The notes under the pieces are model-generated. The model ran no database searches, was not told where the DNA came from, and worked only from the letters and a program-made list of their open reading frames with translations. A program made the position numbers and the translations under genes. DNA of 64,000 nucleotides from Methylopila sp. M107 (GTDB lineage Bacteria > Pseudomonadota > Alphaproteobacteria > Rhizobiales > Methylopilaceae), in assembly GCF_000384475.1 (NCBI RefSeq), contig NZ_ARWB01000001.1:225297-289296 (forward strand), read 5' to 3'. Shown one piece after another: positions 50,539 through 62,104 of this stretch. How positions within the stretch are numbered: position 1 is the first letter of the stretch; each line of letters begins with the position of its first letter.

Positions 50539-51993
50539 TCAGGCCATCCGCCGTCTTCTGAACCGCCGCTTTACCTTGCCCCGCGCGCGTTTCCAGAAGC
50601 CGGGCGGACGCTCGGGATCGACGAAATCGGTCTCGGAGAGCGCCTCCTCGACCTCGCCGAGTTCCCGGATCGGCAGTTCGAGCAGCCGACGCCCGTCCGC
50701 GGAAAACGCCTCGATCGCCGCGATGAGCGAGCCGGTCTCCTCGATCTTCGCGGCGACCTCGTCCGGGCTTGCGCCCAGATGCTCGGCGAGCAGGTCATGC
50801 CGTAACGCAAGGATCTCGGCCCTCGTCTCGTCGTCCGCGGCCTCGATCGCGAGGTCGCATTCGGTGTCGAAGCCCATCGAGCGGTTGTTGAGGTTCGACG
50901 AGCCGACCCTGAGCAGCCGGTCGTCCACGATCATGATCTTGGCGTGGACGTAAATCGGCGTGCCGTTCGGCGTGACCGGGTAATACATCCGGAAGCGTCC
51001 GCGGGCGTCGGCGCGCTTCACATGGGTCAGGAGCTTCGCGCGCGCCGCCCCCATGGTGGACTCTTCCAGCCAGCCGTCCTGCGCCTCCGGGTTGACGATC
51101 ACGATCTCGGGGCCGTCGAACTCGCGCAGCCGCTTCATGACCGCTTCGGCGATCTGCCGGCTCGCGAAATACTGGCTCTCGACATAGATCGTCCGCTCGG
51201 CGGCCGCGATCGCGGCGAGGTAGAGCTGTTCGATCTCGACGACCTGCTCGTGGTCCCCGTAGGCCGCATAGGTGCGGGCGATCCCGACGTCGACGTCCTC
51301 GAGATGAGGCTTCAGACCGTCGGGCCACGCGGTCGGCTCGGGCGGGGGAGCTGGCAGGTCCTCGTCGGTCGCGCGCTTCCAGCGGTCGCGGGCGAGTTCG
51401 CCGAGAGCCTTTGCGGCGGGACCGGTCAGGATGGTGGTGGCGTCGTGCCAGGGTCCCAGCTGGCGGCCCCAGGGCGAGCGCCGCCGCGGGTCGTCCTCGA
51501 CATGCTCGCGCGTGTCCCAGCGGCCGAGCGTCATATCGATGCCGCCGCAGAAGGCCAGCCCGTCGTCGATCACCACGATCTTCTGGTGGTGCGTCGCCAT
51601 GTGGGGATGCGCGGCGTCGAGCTTCATGCGGATGTTCTTCTTCGCCATCCACTGCGCGAGGTAGACCGGCGTCTCGCCGCGCGAGATCGTCTCAATCACG
51701 CCGAGGTTCCACTTGAGAAGGTGGAACTGCACGTCAGGTCGCCGGTCGGCCGCCCATTTCAGGAAAGGGCCGAGCCTGTTCGGGCCCTCGACGGTGGCGC
51801 CGTCGGGCTCGAGTTCGATGCGGCTGTCGAAATCCCAGCCGACCAGCATGACGGCGTGCCGGGCGTCGAGGATCGCCTGCTTCGCCAGCCGATAGTAGTC
51901 GGCCGCGTCCACGATAAACGCGAAGCGCTCCGCGCGCTCGATCCGCCAGCAGGTGTCGCCCGGAACCAGCAGAGGTTCGTCGGCCATGGTCAT
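50539..51993 (-). CDS. Phospholipase D / cardiolipin synthase-family protein
   Basis: A 484-residue PLD-superfamily enzyme with two HKD motifs: HHQKIVVIDDGLAFCGGID and VHAKIMIVDDRLLRVGSSN. No membrane segment is visible, and the C terminus is basic (KRARGKVKRRFRRRRMA), which would favour binding to acidic membranes. It may hydrolyse or transfer phosphatidyl groups; cardiolipin synthase is possible but usually carries N-terminal membrane helices. The start at 51993 or 51987 cannot be separated. Confidence 0.88.
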   Translation of the reverse strand: MTMADEPLLVPGDTCWRIERAERFAFIVDAADYYRLAKQAILDARHAVMLVGWDFDSRIELEPDGATVEGPNRLGPFLKWAADRRPDVQFHLLKWNLGVIETISRGETPVYLAQWMAKKNIRMKLDAAHPHMATHHQKIVVIDDGLAFCGGIDMTLGRWDTREHVEDDPRRRSPWGRQLGPWHDATTILTGPAAKALGELARDRWKRATDEDLPAPPPEPTAWPDGLKPHLEDVDVGIARTYAAYGDHEQVVEIEQLYLAAIAAAERTIYVESQYFASRQIAEAVMKRLREFDGPEIVIVNPEAQDGWLEESTMGAARAKLLTHVKRADARGRFRMYYPVTPNGTPIYVHAKIMIVDDRLLRVGSSNLNNRSMGFDTECDLAIEAADDETRAEILALRHDLLAEHLGASPDEVAAKIEETGSLIAAIEAFSADGRRLLELPIRELGEVEEALSETDFVDPERPPGFWKRARGKVKRRFRRRRMA

Positions 51994-52105
51994 CCGGATG
52001 TCTGTTCCCCAGAGGGGGTTATAGGATGGATATCCGCGGAGGTCGCGGCGCGCGGGACGGTTTTCGTCGGCGTGCGCGCATTGGCGCAAACGCAACGGCG
52101 CGGCT

Positions 52106-54565
52106 TCAGGTCCCCCGCGGCTTGGCGCGCGTGGTCGGCGCGGCGGCGGCCGGGTCCTCCGGCCAAAGGTGCCTCGGATAGCGGCCGCGCATCTCCGTGC
52201 GGACCTCCTTCCACGAGCCGCGCCAGAAGCCGGGCAGGTCCCGCGTCACCTGGATCGGGCGATGGGCGGGCGAGAGCAGGCGAAGCGTCAGCGGCAGCCG
52301 CCCATTGGCGATCGTCGGGTGGCTCGACAGGCCGTAGAGCTCCTGCACGCGCAGCTCGATCGCGGGCGCGTCCTCGCCGGCGTAGTCGATGGCGAGCCGC
52401 GATCCGGTCGGCGCCTCGAAATGGCTCGGCGCCTCCGCGTCGAGCCGGCGGCGGAGCGGGTAGGGGAACAGCGCGTCGAGCGCGTTGGAGAGCGTGTCCG
52501 GACCGATGTCGCGCAGCGACGTCGCGGCTTCGAGGAAGGGCGCGAGCCACGCTTCCGCGCTGGCGCCGAGCCCCGCGTCGGTGAGGTCGGGCCAGTCCGC
52601 GCCCGGATCGGCGGCGGCGGCGAGGAACCCCGCCCGGGCGCGCAACGCCAGAGCGCCGGCGCTCCACGGCAGCCGCTCGATCCCCGAGGCCGCGAGCCCG
52701 ACGGCGAGCGCGCGCGCCGTTTCCGGGCCGGGCGCGACCGCGACAGGCCGCTCGGCGAGCGTGATCGCCCCGAGCTTGCGGCGCGCGCGGCCGCGAACGG
52801 CGCCCGAAGCCGGATCGAACGCGATCTCGGTCCGGGTTTCGATGCGGTCGCCCGCGGCCTCTTCCAGATCGGCCTCGTCGAGGGCGGCGGCGAGCAGGAT
52901 GCGGCCGCGTTCCGCGACGCCGGTGAGGTCGAGCACCGCGAGGAACGCCTCGCGCGCGAGCGGGTCGGTCTCGTCGAGCGCGGCGCCGCGTCCGTTCGCG
53001 AGCAGGAACGCGCCTGGCCTGCCGCCGCGCGCCTTGGCGATGCGATCCGGGAACGCGCGCGCCGCGACGAGGCCGGCGCGGGTGAGGTCCGGCTCGCCGG
53101 GCCGCCCGCCCGCCGACGACAGCCAGTTCGCGGCGAGGCGGCGCGCGTCCTCGGCGCGCGGTCCGCGCTCGCGTGAAAGGCGCTCAAGCCGCCGGCCGAG
53201 ATCGGTTCCGTCGCCGCCAAGCCCGCGCTCGACGCTGAGCAGCGCGATCTGGGCGGCGAGCGGCCCGTCGCCGGACGGGACCGCGTCCAGCAGCATGGCT
53301 GCGAGCCTTGGCGGCAGCGCGATCGACCGTATCTTCGCGCCTCGCTCCGTCAGCCGCCCGTCGCCGTCGAGCGCGAGAAGCGTCGTCAGCATCGTCCGCG
53401 CTTCGGCGACGGCGGGCGCCGGCGGCGGGTCGAGGAAGGCGAGGCTCGCGGGATCCGCGACGCCCCAGGCGGCGAGGTCGAGCAGCAGGCCGGAGAGGTC
53501 GCTCGCGAGGATCTCCGCCGGCGCGAAGGCGGGGAGGCTCCGGGTCGCGGCCTCCTCCCACAGCCGGTAGCAGACGCCGGGCTCGGTGCGCCCCGCGCGG
53601 CCGCGCCGCTGGTCCACGGAGGCCTGCGAGGCGCGGACCGTCTCGAGCCGCGTGATCCCGAGCGCCGGCTCATGGCGCGGCGCGCGGGCGAGCCCCGAGT
53701 CGATCACCACGCGCACGCCCTCGATGGTGAGCGACGTCTCGGCGATCGAGGTCGCGAGCACGACCTTGCGCCGCCCGGCATGGGCCGGCGCCACGGCGAG
53801 GTCCTGAGCGCGCGGGTCGAGCCCGCCGTGCAGCTCGACGACGTCCACGCTCTCGGGCAGCCCGACGAGCCGTTCCGCCGTGCGGCGGATTTCGGCGCGG
53901 CCCGGCAGGAAGACCAGCAGGCTGCCGGTCTCCTCGGCGAGCGCCTTGCGCGCAGCCAGCGCGACCGCGTCCTCGATCCGCGCGCGCGGATCGCGGGAAA
54001 GATGGCGCGTCTGCACGGGAAAGGCGCGGCCTTCGCTCGTCACGACCTCGGCGTCGCCGAGCAGTTTTGCGACCCGCGCGCCGTCGAGCGTCGCGGACAT
54101 CACGAGGATGCGGAGATCCTCGCGCAAACCGGCTTGCGCGTCGCGCGCGAGCGCCAGCCCGAGATCGGCGTCGAGCGAGCGCTCGTGGAACTCGTCGAAC
54201 AGCACCGCCGCGACGCCCTCGAGTTCCGGGTCGTCGACGATCATGCGGGCGAAGACGCCGTCGGTGACGACCTCGATGCGCGTCCGCTTCGAGACCTTCG
54301 AACCGAGCCGGACCCGCAGCCCGACCGTCTCGCCGACGCTCTGCCCGAGCGTCGCCGCCATCCGCGCGGCTGCGGCGCGCGCCGCGAGGCGGCGGGGTTC
54401 GAGCACGAGGATCTTGCCATCGCCGCGCCAGCCTGCGTCGAGCAGAGCGAGTGGAACGCGGGTGGTCTTGCCGGCGCCGGGCGGGGCCACGAGCACCGCG
54501 GCGTTGGCGCGGTCGAGCGCCGCCATGAGGCGGGGCAGGGCCTCTTCGACCGGGAGGGCGCTCAT
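52106..54565 (-). CDS. hrpB: ATP-dependent helicase HrpB
   Basis: An 819-residue DEAH-family helicase. Walker A is [13 protein letters not shown], the DEAH motif appears as DEFHERSLD, and motif VI is [14 protein letters not shown]. The HA2 domain and the HrpB-specific C-terminal domain ([21 protein letters not shown] to [10 protein letters not shown]) follow. The exact role in bacteria is unclear; RNA remodelling is assumed. The length is normal. Confidence 0.94.
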   Translation of the reverse strand: MSALPVEEALPRLMAALDRANAAVLVAPPGAGKTTRVPLALLDAGWRGDGKILVLEPRRLAARAAAARMAATLGQSVGETVGLRVRLGSKVSKRTRIEVVTDGVFARMIVDDPELEGVAAVLFDEFHERSLDADLGLALARDAQAGLREDLRILVMSATLDGARVAKLLGDAEVVTSEGRAFPVQTRHLSRDPRARIEDAVALAARKALAEETGSLLVFLPGRAEIRRTAERLVGLPESVDVVELHGGLDPRAQDLAVAPAHAGRRKVVLATSIAETSLTIEGVRVVIDSGLARAPRHEPALGITRLETVRASQASVDQRRGRAGRTEPGVCYRLWEEAATRSLPAFAPAEILASDLSGLLLDLAAWGVADPASLAFLDPPPAPAVAEARTMLTTLLALDGDGRLTERGAKIRSIALPPRLAAMLLDAVPSGDGPLAAQIALLSVERGLGGDGTDLGRRLERLSRERGPRAEDARRLAANWLSSAGGRPGEPDLTRAGLVAARAFPDRIAKARGGRPGAFLLANGRGAALDETDPLAREAFLAVLDLTGVAERGRILLAAALDEADLEEAAGDRIETRTEIAFDPASGAVRGRARRKLGAITLAERPVAVAPGPETARALAVGLAASGIERLPWSAGALALRARAGFLAAAADPGADWPDLTDAGLGASAEAWLAPFLEAATSLRDIGPDTLSNALDALFPYPLRRRLDAEAPSHFEAPTGSRLAIDYAGEDAPAIELRVQELYGLSSHPTIANGRLPLTLRLLSPAHRPIQVTRDLPGFWRGSWKEVRTEMRGRYPRHLWPEDPAAAAPTTRAKPRGT

Positions 54566-54577
54566 GCGGGGGCCGCT

Positions 54578-54735
54578 GATCCTCCTCCGTGCGGAGCACG
54601 GGGGAGGGGGACCGCGAAGCGGTGGAGGGGGCGAGGCGTAGAGCAGTGCGGTTGCGGTCGTGGTCCTTTCGGAAACGTCGCCCCCTCCACCATGCTCCGC
54701 ATGGTCCCCCTCCCAAGCTGCGCGGAGGAGGATCC
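54578..54735. repeat. Long intergenic palindrome, family A (copy 2)
   Basis: A roughly 158-bp inverted repeat matching the copy at 18743-18902: arms GATCCTCCTCCGTGCGGA / GCGCGGAGGAGGATC and GGTGGAGGGGGCG / CGCCCCCTCCACC, with a different centre. It fills about half of the 327-bp gap between hrpB and ppa. The rest should hold the ppa promoter. Confidence 0.85.
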
Positions 54736-54892
54736 GAGGCGACCGCGACGCCCCCCTCGCGGGGAGGCAAACAAGGCTCGGCGGGGCCGCGCAATCGCAG
54801 GCTCGCGCAACCGCGCATTGGACGTTCGCGCGGATAGCGCGCGCACGCTTGGTCCGCTACAGAGTTTGCCAAACAGCAACCGAGGCACCTTC

Positions 54893-55426
54893 ATGCGTAT
54901 CGAGGCCGTCAAGATCGGGAACAACCCGCCGGAGGACGTCAACGTCATCATCGAAGTGCCGATTGGCGGCGAGCCGATCAAGTACGAGATGGACAAGGAG
55001 GCCGGCACGCTCGTCGTCGACCGCTTCCTCTACACCTCAATGCGCTATCCGGGGAATTACGGCTTCGTGCCGCACACGCTGTCGGACGACGGAGACCCGA
55101 TCGACGTGCTTGTCGCGAACACCCGCGGCATCGTGCCGGGCGGCATCATCAACTGCCGGCCCGTCGGCGTGTTCAAGATGGAGGACGAGGGCGGCGGCGA
55201 CGAGAAGATCATCGCGGTGCCCTCGCCGAAGCTCACCAAGCGCTACCAGAACGTCCACAATTACTCTGATCTGCCGCAGATCACGCTCGACCAGATCGCC
55301 CACTTCTTCGAGCGTTACAAGGACCTCGAGCCCGGCAAGTGGGTCAAGGGCCTCGGCTGGGGCGACGCCGAAGAGGCGAAGCAAATGATCAAGGATGCGA
55401 TCGAGCGCGCCAAGAAGGCGAAGTAG
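54893..55426 (+). CDS. ppa: Inorganic pyrophosphatase
   Basis: A 177-residue family I soluble pyrophosphatase that removes PPi from biosynthesis. The active site is visible: [16 protein letters not shown], the DGDPIDVLV metal cluster and the Lys/Tyr region [10 protein letters not shown]. The length is normal. GAGG precedes the ATG by about 6 bases. A strong terminator follows. Confidence 0.96.
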   Translation: MRIEAVKIGNNPPEDVNVIIEVPIGGEPIKYEMDKEAGTLVVDRFLYTSMRYPGNYGFVPHTLSDDGDPIDVLVANTRGIVPGGIINCRPVGVFKMEDEGGGDEKIIAVPSPKLTKRYQNVHNYSDLPQITLDQIAHFFERYKDLEPGKWVKGLGWGDAEEAKQMIKDAIERAKKAK

Positions 55427-55447
55427 GCGAGGCAAATCCTCAAACGC

Positions 55448-55488
55448 GAAACGCCTCGCCCGGACGACCGGGCGAGGCGTTTTCGTTT
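55448..55488 (+). terminator. Rho-independent terminator of ppa
   Basis: A perfect 13-bp stem (ACGCCTCGCCCGG / CCGGGCGAGGCGT) with a 4-base loop, then TTTTCGTTT. Confidence 0.92.
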
Positions 55489-55507
55489 CAGGCTCGCGGC
55501 GCGCCGC

Positions 55508-55801
55508 TCAGTCCCGGCGCGGCGTCGCGCGGTCTTCGCCCTGATCGGCCTGCAGGCCGGGGAATTCGCCTAGATTTTCCTGAAGCTTGGCTTCCTCGAC
55601 GGGGTTGCCGCGCTCGGCCGGCGTGACCACGCCGTCCGCGAGAGGGTTCGGCTCCAGCCCGGCGCCGGGGCTCGACTCCATGCCGGCGAGCTCCCGGGCG
55701 CGCTCCACATAGTCGGCCTCGCGGCCTTCCGGCGATCCGGCGTCTTCCCAGAGCTTCTTGGCGCGCGCCTTGATGGCGGGTGTGACGGGGGTCTCGGACA
55801 T
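55508..55801 (-). CDS. DUF2934 small protein
   Basis: A 97-residue acidic protein whose first 45 residues fit DUF2934 (IKARAKKLWEDAGSPEGREADYVERA). The rest is Pro/Gly/Glu-rich and probably unstructured. The function is unknown; such proteins are common in Hyphomicrobiales. The gene converges on ppa through the terminator at 55448. Confidence 0.82.
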   Translation of the reverse strand: MSETPVTPAIKARAKKLWEDAGSPEGREADYVERARELAGMESSPGAGLEPNPLADGVVTPAERGNPVEEAKLQENLGEFPGLQADQGEDRATPRRD

Positions 55802-55900
55802 GAAGCCTCGCTTGGACTGAACTGTCCTTAGGAAGGCGCAAGGGACCGCGTCCGTTCCCCGACGGACGCGGATTTCATGAGGCCCGCCGCGAGACGACGG

Positions 55901-56449
55901 CTATCGGCCGCCAGCGAAATAGGCCTGGAGGCGCGACCGGATGCGCTCGGCGATCTGCACCGCGGCGCGGTCCTCGGCGTCGCGCTCGGCGCGAATGTTG
56001 GCGAAACGCTGCAGACCGGAAAAATAGGTCGCCGTCGCGAAGGCCTCGCCCTTCATGATCGGGTCGAGCCCGCCGCCCGCGCGCGTCATCGTGTAGCTCG
56101 CCTGCAGCGAGATCGTGCGGGACTGCGTCACGCTCGTATAAGGATCGACGACGGCGGACTGGCCGTATTCCGAGAAGGTGATGTTGACCCGGTAGGCGGT
56201 CGGACCCGCCGCGCCGCCGCCGCGCAGCAGGAAGATCAGCTCGTTGCGCATCTTGAGGCCGACGCGGCCGTCGATCGGCTTGACCTCGACCGAGCGCATC
56301 AGCTCGGCGACGTCGCCGCCGGGGCCTTTCCCGACGACGCCCGGCGTTTCGCCTGCGCCATAGACCGGGCGGAAGCAGCCCGCGGTCGTCAGCGCCAGCG
56401 CGCCGACGAGGGCGAAGCGGACGAGAACACGCGCCTCAAACGACCACAT
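55901..56449 (-). CDS. lptE: LPS-assembly lipoprotein LptE
   Basis: A 182-residue outer-membrane lipoprotein. The lipobox is [11 protein letters not shown] (Cys near 25). The LptE pattern is kept: [43 protein letters not shown] and [22 protein letters not shown]. LptE plugs the LptD barrel for LPS export. Its start overlaps the end of leuS by 14 bp, the usual leuS-lptE order. The holA gene that often follows is absent; DUF2934 comes next. Confidence 0.9.
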   Translation of the reverse strand: MWSFEARVLVRFALVGALALTTAGCFRPVYGAGETPGVVGKGPGGDVAELMRSVEVKPIDGRVGLKMRNELIFLLRGGGAAGPTAYRVNITFSEYGQSAVVDPYTSVTQSRTISLQASYTMTRAGGGLDPIMKGEAFATATYFSGLQRFANIRAERDAEDRAAVQIAERIRSRLQAYFAGGR

Positions 56450-59048
56450 TCACGATCCTCCCCGGCACCACGATGATCTTTCTTATCGGCTTGTCGCCGA
56501 TCGCGCGCGTGACAGTTTCGAGGCTGCGCACAATCGCCTCGATTTCCGCGGCCGTCGCGTTCGCCGCGACCACGATCTCGTCGCGCTTCTTGCCATTGAT
56601 CTGGACCGGCAGCGTGACGGTGTCGGAAGCGAGCAGCGCAGGGTCGACCTGCGGCCACGGCGTTTCGGCCACCATTGCGGCGTGGCCGAGCGCCGCCCAG
56701 CTCTCTTCCGCCAGATGCGGCGCGAAGGGGGCGACGATCTGGACGAGGAACTCGGCGGCTTCCCGCAGCGCGAAGGCCATGTCCTCGGCGACTGGAACGT
56801 CGCTCTGCAACGCCTGAGACAGCGCGTTGGTCAGCTCGTTGGTGGCGGCGACGCAGATGTTGAAGTGGAATTTTTCGATGCCGTCCGAGACGCGCGCCAC
56901 AGTGGCGTGGCTCGCGCGACGGAGCGCCGTCGCGGCCTCGCCGAGGTTGGCCGGGGCCGCGGCGAGCGGCAGCGCGCCCTTGGCCGCCGCCTCGTTCGCG
57001 AGACGCCAGACGCGCTGGACGCGCCGGCTCGCGCCCTCGACGCCGGCCTCGCTCCAGACGACGTCGCGCTCGGGCGGGCTGTCCGACAGCATGAACCAGC
57101 GCGCGGTGTCGGCGCCGTAGCTGTCCAGAATGTCGTTCGGGTCGACGACGTTCTTCTTCGACTTCGACATCTTCTCGATGGCGCCGATCTCGATCGGCTC
57201 GCCGGTCGCGGCGCTGACCGCCGCGCGTCCGTCGTCGCTTCCGATGATCGTGACGTCCGCCGGCGCCACCCAGGCGCCGGAACCGTCCTTGTAGGTCTCG
57301 TGAACCACCATGCCCTGCGTGAAGAGCCCGGCGAACGGCTCCTCCATCCCGACATGGCCGGTCGCCTGCATCGCGCGGGTGAAGAAGCGCGAATAGAGCA
57401 GGTGCAGGATCGCGTGCTCGACGCCGCCGATATACTGGTCGACCGGCAGCCAGCGGTTCGCTGTCTGGGCTTCGGTCGGCCGGTCCGAATGCGGGGCGGT
57501 GAAGCGCGCGAAGTACCAGGACGAATCGACGAAGGTGTCCATCGTGTCGGTCTCGCGGCGCGCGGCCGCGCCGCAGGCCGGGCAGGGGACGTCGCGCCAG
57601 GCCGCGTTGCGGTCGAGCGGATTGCCGGGCTGGTCGAAGGCCACGTCCTCCGGCAGTCGGACGGGCAGCTGGTCGTCCGGCACGGGGACGGGGCCGCAGG
57701 CGTCGCAATGGATGATCGGGATCGGGCAGCCCCAATAGCGCTGCCGCGAAATCCCCCAGTCGCGCAGGCGCCAGTTGACCTTGCGAGCGCCGACCGGGCG
57801 GCCGTCCAGCGTCTCGCTTTCGAGCCGCTTCGCGACCTCCTCCTTCGCCTCCTCGACCGACTTGCCGTCGAGGAAGCGCGAGTTCACCAACACGCCGTCG
57901 CCGTCATAGGCGCCCTTGGCGATCAGGCTCGCCGGGTCGACGCCCTCGGGCGCGACCACGGGCGTGATCGGCAGTCCGTATTTGGTCGCGAAATCCCAGT
58001 CGCGCTGGTCATGCGCGGGGCAGGCGAAGATCGCGCCGGTGCCGTAGTCCATCAGCACGAAGTTCGCGACATAGACCGGCAGCTCCCATGAGGGGTCGAG
58101 CGGGTGCCGGACCTTGAGCCCCGTATCAAATCCCTTCTTCTCGGCGGTCTCGAGCGCCGCGGCGCTGGTGCCCTGCCGGTGGCACTCCTCGATGAAGGCC
58201 TGCAGCGCCGGATTGTCCTTCGCGCACTCCGCGCTGAGCGGATGGTCCGCCGCGAGCGCCACGAAGCTCGCGCCGAACAACGTGTCGGGGCGCGTGGTGT
58301 AGACCTCGATCTCGCTCGCGCCGTCCTTCGGGTCGGCGATCGCCCAGCGGACCAGCAGCCCTTCGGACCGGCCGATCCAGTTCTTCTGCATCAGCCGGAC
58401 CTTTTCGGGCCAGCGCGGCAGGTCGTCCAACGCGGCGAGCAGGCTGTCGGAAAAATCGGTGATCTTCAGGAACCACTGCGTCAGCTCACGCTGCTCGACC
58501 AGCGCGCCGGAGCGCCAGCCGCGGCCGTCGATGACCTGCTCGTTCGCCAGCACCGTGCTGTCGACCGGGTCCCAGTTGACCTTCGACTTGCGCCGATAGG
58601 CCAGCCCCGCCTTCAGGAAGTCCAGGAACAGGCGCTGCTGCTGGGCGTAGTATTCGGGATCGCAGGTCGCGATCTCGCGGGACCAGTCGAGCGACAGGCC
58701 GATCGACTTCAGCTGGTCGCGCATCGCCGCGATGTTGGCGTAGGTCCACGCCTTGGGGTGGACCTTCTTCTCCATCGCGGCGTTCTCGGCCGGCAGTCCG
58801 AACGCGTCCCATCCCATGGGGTGGAGAACGGAAAATCCCTTGGCGCGCTTGTAGCGCGCGACCACGTCGCCCATCGCGTAGTTGCGGACGTGGCCCATAT
58901 GGATGCGCCCCGACGGATAGGGGAACATCTCCAGCACGTAATAGGTCGGCCGGCCGTCTTCCGGCCCGGTCTCGAACAGCTTCTTTTCGTTCCATGCGGC
59001 CTGCCACCTGGGCTCGGCCTCGCGCGCGTTGTAGCGCTCCGTCGTCAT
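56436..59048 (-). CDS. leuS: Leucyl-tRNA synthetase
   Basis: An 870-residue class I synthetase. The HIGH motif appears as [13 protein letters not shown], and KMSKS is in [14 protein letters not shown]. The CP1 editing domain (about 220-420) has the [12 protein letters not shown] hydrolysis site. Zinc-binding cysteines are near HCDACGPVP and VPCPACGAA. The length is normal for bacterial LeuRS. Translationally coupled to lptE. Confidence 0.97.
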   Translation of the reverse strand: MTTERYNAREAEPRWQAAWNEKKLFETGPEDGRPTYYVLEMFPYPSGRIHMGHVRNYAMGDVVARYKRAKGFSVLHPMGWDAFGLPAENAAMEKKVHPKAWTYANIAAMRDQLKSIGLSLDWSREIATCDPEYYAQQQRLFLDFLKAGLAYRRKSKVNWDPVDSTVLANEQVIDGRGWRSGALVEQRELTQWFLKITDFSDSLLAALDDLPRWPEKVRLMQKNWIGRSEGLLVRWAIADPKDGASEIEVYTTRPDTLFGASFVALAADHPLSAECAKDNPALQAFIEECHRQGTSAAALETAEKKGFDTGLKVRHPLDPSWELPVYVANFVLMDYGTGAIFACPAHDQRDWDFATKYGLPITPVVAPEGVDPASLIAKGAYDGDGVLVNSRFLDGKSVEEAKEEVAKRLESETLDGRPVGARKVNWRLRDWGISRQRYWGCPIPIIHCDACGPVPVPDDQLPVRLPEDVAFDQPGNPLDRNAAWRDVPCPACGAAARRETDTMDTFVDSSWYFARFTAPHSDRPTEAQTANRWLPVDQYIGGVEHAILHLLYSRFFTRAMQATGHVGMEEPFAGLFTQGMVVHETYKDGSGAWVAPADVTIIGSDDGRAAVSAATGEPIEIGAIEKMSKSKKNVVDPNDILDSYGADTARWFMLSDSPPERDVVWSEAGVEGASRRVQRVWRLANEAAAKGALPLAAAPANLGEAATALRRASHATVARVSDGIEKFHFNICVAATNELTNALSQALQSDVPVAEDMAFALREAAEFLVQIVAPFAPHLAEESWAALGHAAMVAETPWPQVDPALLASDTVTLPVQINGKKRDEIVVAANATAAEIEAIVRSLETVTRAIGDKPIRKIIVVPGRIVNVVV

Positions 59049-59181
59049 AAGCTACGCCAGTCGTCTGAAATGTGGTTCGCCACCGCGTGAAGCGGGGACG
59101 CTCTAGGGCGCGCGGACCTTGGCTTGAAACGCTTTGACGGGTCAATGACGCGGAAGCCGCGTTGGACCCGATATCGGTTTG

Positions 59182-59210
59182 GGGATATACATTTCCCCCT
59201 ACAGGGATAT
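59182..59210. promoter_or_regulatory. Direct repeats upstream of vapB
   Basis: Two GGGATAT units at 59182 and 59204, 22 bp apart (two helical turns), end 6 bp before the vapB ATG. Such paired sites on one DNA face are a likely VapBC autorepression operator. Confidence 0.45.
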
Positions 59211-59215
59211 GCGAA

Positions 59216-59479
59216 ATGCCGCTCTACATCCGTGACGACGAGGTCGCCGACCTCGCCCGCAGGACGAAAGAGGCGACCGGCGCGAAAACCGTGACGGAGG
59301 CCGTCAGGGTCGCGCTGGAGAGGGCGCTGGCGGAGGCGAAGGTCAAAGCAGGCGTCAAGGACCAGCGGCCTCTGCGCGACCGCATCGCGGAGGTGGTCGC
59401 GAGAGCCGACGCCATGGGGCCGTCCGACCACAGCTTCGATATGAAGGCATTCATGGACGATCTGTCGGGCGACATATGA
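59216..59479 (+). CDS. vapB: VapB-type antitoxin (Rv0623-like family)
   Basis: An 87-residue antitoxin with a ribbon-helix-helix-like N terminus (MPLYIRDDEVADLARRTKEATG, then KTVTEAVRVALERAL) and an acidic toxin-wrapping tail (MGPSDHSFDMKAFMDDL). This is the Rv0623/PSK family that pairs with PIN toxins. The ATG at 59216 matches the family start. It overlaps vapC by ATGA. Confidence 0.88.
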   Translation: MPLYIRDDEVADLARRTKEATGAKTVTEAVRVALERALAEAKVKAGVKDQRPLRDRIAEVVARADAMGPSDHSFDMKAFMDDLSGDI

Positions 59480-59904
59480 GCGCCTTCATCGACGCGTCTG
59501 TCATCGTTGCGGTGATCGGCCACGAGTCTGACGAAGACGAATTGATCGCCCGGATCGAGAGCATGACGGCGCCGCTCTTTTATTCGGCCATGGTCGTGTA
59601 CGAAGCGTCACTGGCTGTCGCTCGCAAAAAGTCGGGATCCGGTCGGACCTCGCTCGAAGCGATTGCGGAAGCGCGATCGATCGTACGCGCGTTCCTCACG
59701 ACCATAGACGCGACCGAAATCCCGCTCGTTGGCGAGATCGCCGACCTCGCCCTCGACGCCAGCGGCCGCTTCGGCAAGGTCGTCGGCCATCCGGCGCGCT
59801 TGAACATGGGCGACTGCTTCGCCTACGCCTGTGCGCGGTCCAAAGGCGTTCCGCTGCTGTTCAAGGGCGACGACTTCGTGAAGACCGACATCGCTTCAGC
59901 CTGA
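59476..59904 (+). CDS. vapC: VapC-type PIN-domain ribonuclease toxin
   Basis: A 142-residue PIN-domain toxin. The acidic active-site residues are in FIDASVIVAV (Asp6), the Glu of YEASLAV and the late pair MGDCFAYACA and FKGDDFVKTD. VapC toxins cut tRNA or rRNA. It is coupled to vapB and followed 12 bp later by the PLP-protein gene. Confidence 0.9.
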   Translation: MSAFIDASVIVAVIGHESDEDELIARIESMTAPLFYSAMVVYEASLAVARKKSGSGRTSLEAIAEARSIVRAFLTTIDATEIPLVGEIADLALDASGRFGKVVGHPARLNMGDCFAYACARSKGVPLLFKGDDFVKTDIASA

Positions 59905-59916
59905 TCGAGTTTTCCA

Positions 59917-60591
59917 GTGTCCGCAGACGTCGCCGCCAATCTCGAGACGATCCTCCACGCCATCCGCCGCGCCGAGCGCGCCGCGCAGCGGCCGGAAGGC
60001 GTGACGACGCTCGTCGCGGTCTCCAAGACCTTCGACGCCGACGAGATCCGGCCCGCGCTCGACGCCGGCCAGCGCGTGTTCGGCGAGAACCGCGTGCAGG
60101 AGGCGCAAGGCAAGTGGCCGGGCCTGCGCGAGGCCTATCAGGGCGTCGAGCTCCATCTGATCGGGCCGCTGCAATCCAACAAGGCGGCCGACGCGGTCGC
60201 GCTGTTCGACGTCATCCACACCATCGACCGGCCCAAGATCGCGCGCGCCGTCGCGGCCGAGATCGAGGCGCAGGGGCGCGCCCCAAAACTGTTCGTGCAG
60301 GTGAACACCGGCGAAGAGGAGCAGAAGGCCGGCGTCGCCCCGAGGGACGTCGACGGTTTCCTGAAGAGCTGTCGGGAGGAGTTCGGGCTCACGGTCGACG
60401 GGCTGATGTGCATCCCGCCGTTCGACGATCCGCCGGCGCCGCATTTCGCGCTGCTGCAGAAACACGCTCGGCGCAACGGGCTGCAAAAGCTCTCGATGGG
60501 CATGAGCGCGGATTTCGCCGACGCGATCCCGTTCGGCGCGACGCATGTCCGCGTCGGCAGCGCGATCTTCGGGACGCGGCCGAAGCCGTAG
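59917..60591 (+). CDS. YggS-family PLP-binding protein
   Basis: A 224-residue member of the YggS/PROSC family, a PLP homeostasis protein with an alanine-racemase-like barrel and no known catalysis. The PLP Lys is in VAVSKTFDADEIRPAL, with GENRVQEAQGKW, LIGPLQSNKA and LSMGMSADF as further marks. The start is GTG 59917. The IS110-family element lies just downstream, 45 bp after the stop. Confidence 0.93.
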   Translation: MSADVAANLETILHAIRRAERAAQRPEGVTTLVAVSKTFDADEIRPALDAGQRVFGENRVQEAQGKWPGLREAYQGVELHLIGPLQSNKAADAVALFDVIHTIDRPKIARAVAAEIEAQGRAPKLFVQVNTGEEEQKAGVAPRDVDGFLKSCREEFGLTVDGLMCIPPFDDPPAPHFALLQKHARRNGLQKLSMGMSADFADAIPFGATHVRVGSAIFGTRPKP

Positions 60592-60607
60592 GACTCGAGA
60601 CCACCGC

Positions 60608-60636
60608 CGTCATGCCCGCGTCTTCACGCGGGTATC
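60608..60636. repeat. Left piece of an IS-interrupted family B palindrome
   Basis: CGTCATGCCCGCG, then GCGGGTATC, forms the left end of a 92-bp-type palindrome. It breaks off at ATC (60634-60636), and the rest resumes at 61805 with ATCCACGACTT. This is the empty-site sequence split by the IS110-family element. Confidence 0.9.
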
Positions 60637-60650
60637 TTCCGTGTTTGAGG

Positions 60651-61790
<1,140 letters not shown>

Positions 61791-61804
61791 AATGCCAACA
61801 TGCA

Positions 61805-61877
61805 ATCCACGACTTCGACGTAGAGCTTTGCAATCTCAGTAAGTCGTGGATACCCGCGCTGCCGCGCGGGCATGACG
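61805..61877. repeat. Right piece of the IS-interrupted family B palindrome
   Basis: It resumes at ATCCACGACTT and runs to GCGCGGGCATGACG. Its right arm has an intact AAGTCGTGGATACCC, a second usable target for the same element. Confidence 0.9.
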
Positions 61878-61913
61878 CTTGTTTGTGATCCGATCAGGTT
61901 TTCGGAGCGCGTT

Positions 61914-61944
61914 GGAAAAAGAAAGCCCGGACGTCTGGTCCGGG
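61914..61944 (-). terminator. Rho-independent terminator of the ncRNA candidate
   Basis: CCCGGAC / GTCCGGG with a 5-base loop, followed on the minus strand by CTTTCTTTTT. Confidence 0.85.
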
Positions 61945-62104
61945 CGTTGTCGCAAAACTCGTGAGGCGGTCCGGTGCGGGAGGAGGGTCGCTGGGGTCGG
62001 AAACGCCCCCCTCCCGTGCCGAACGGATGCCGGTACGCATGAACCTGATCCGGCTGACGGGACCGTCGCAAACGTCTTGCCAACCCTAACGAGACCGCAA
62101 AGGC
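61914..62104 (-). ncRNA. Structured non-coding RNA candidate, possibly 6S RNA
   Basis: A roughly 190-nt transcript is suggested on the minus strand. A CTATAT -10-like box lies at 62115-62110, and a clear Rho-independent terminator ends it (7-bp stem CCCGGAC / GTCCGGG at 61944-61926, then CTTTCTTTTT). Inside are a CGGTCC / GGACCG closing helix, a GCCGG / CCGGC hairpin and a long GGGAGG / CCTCCC arm. The 5' part (GACGTTTGCGA, GGTCCCGTC, AGCCGGAT, TTCATGCGTACC) parallels the same stretch of E. coli 6S RNA in order. No coding sequence fits. The 6S identity is tentative. Confidence 0.5.

Noticed and set aside
61980..62090. A TPP-riboswitch-like phrase (TGAACCTGATCCGG) on the plus strand
   Set aside because: The rest of the TPP aptamer (CTGAGA and the following GGATAATGCC-type segment) is missing, no thiamine gene follows, and the terminator shows transcription from the other strand.
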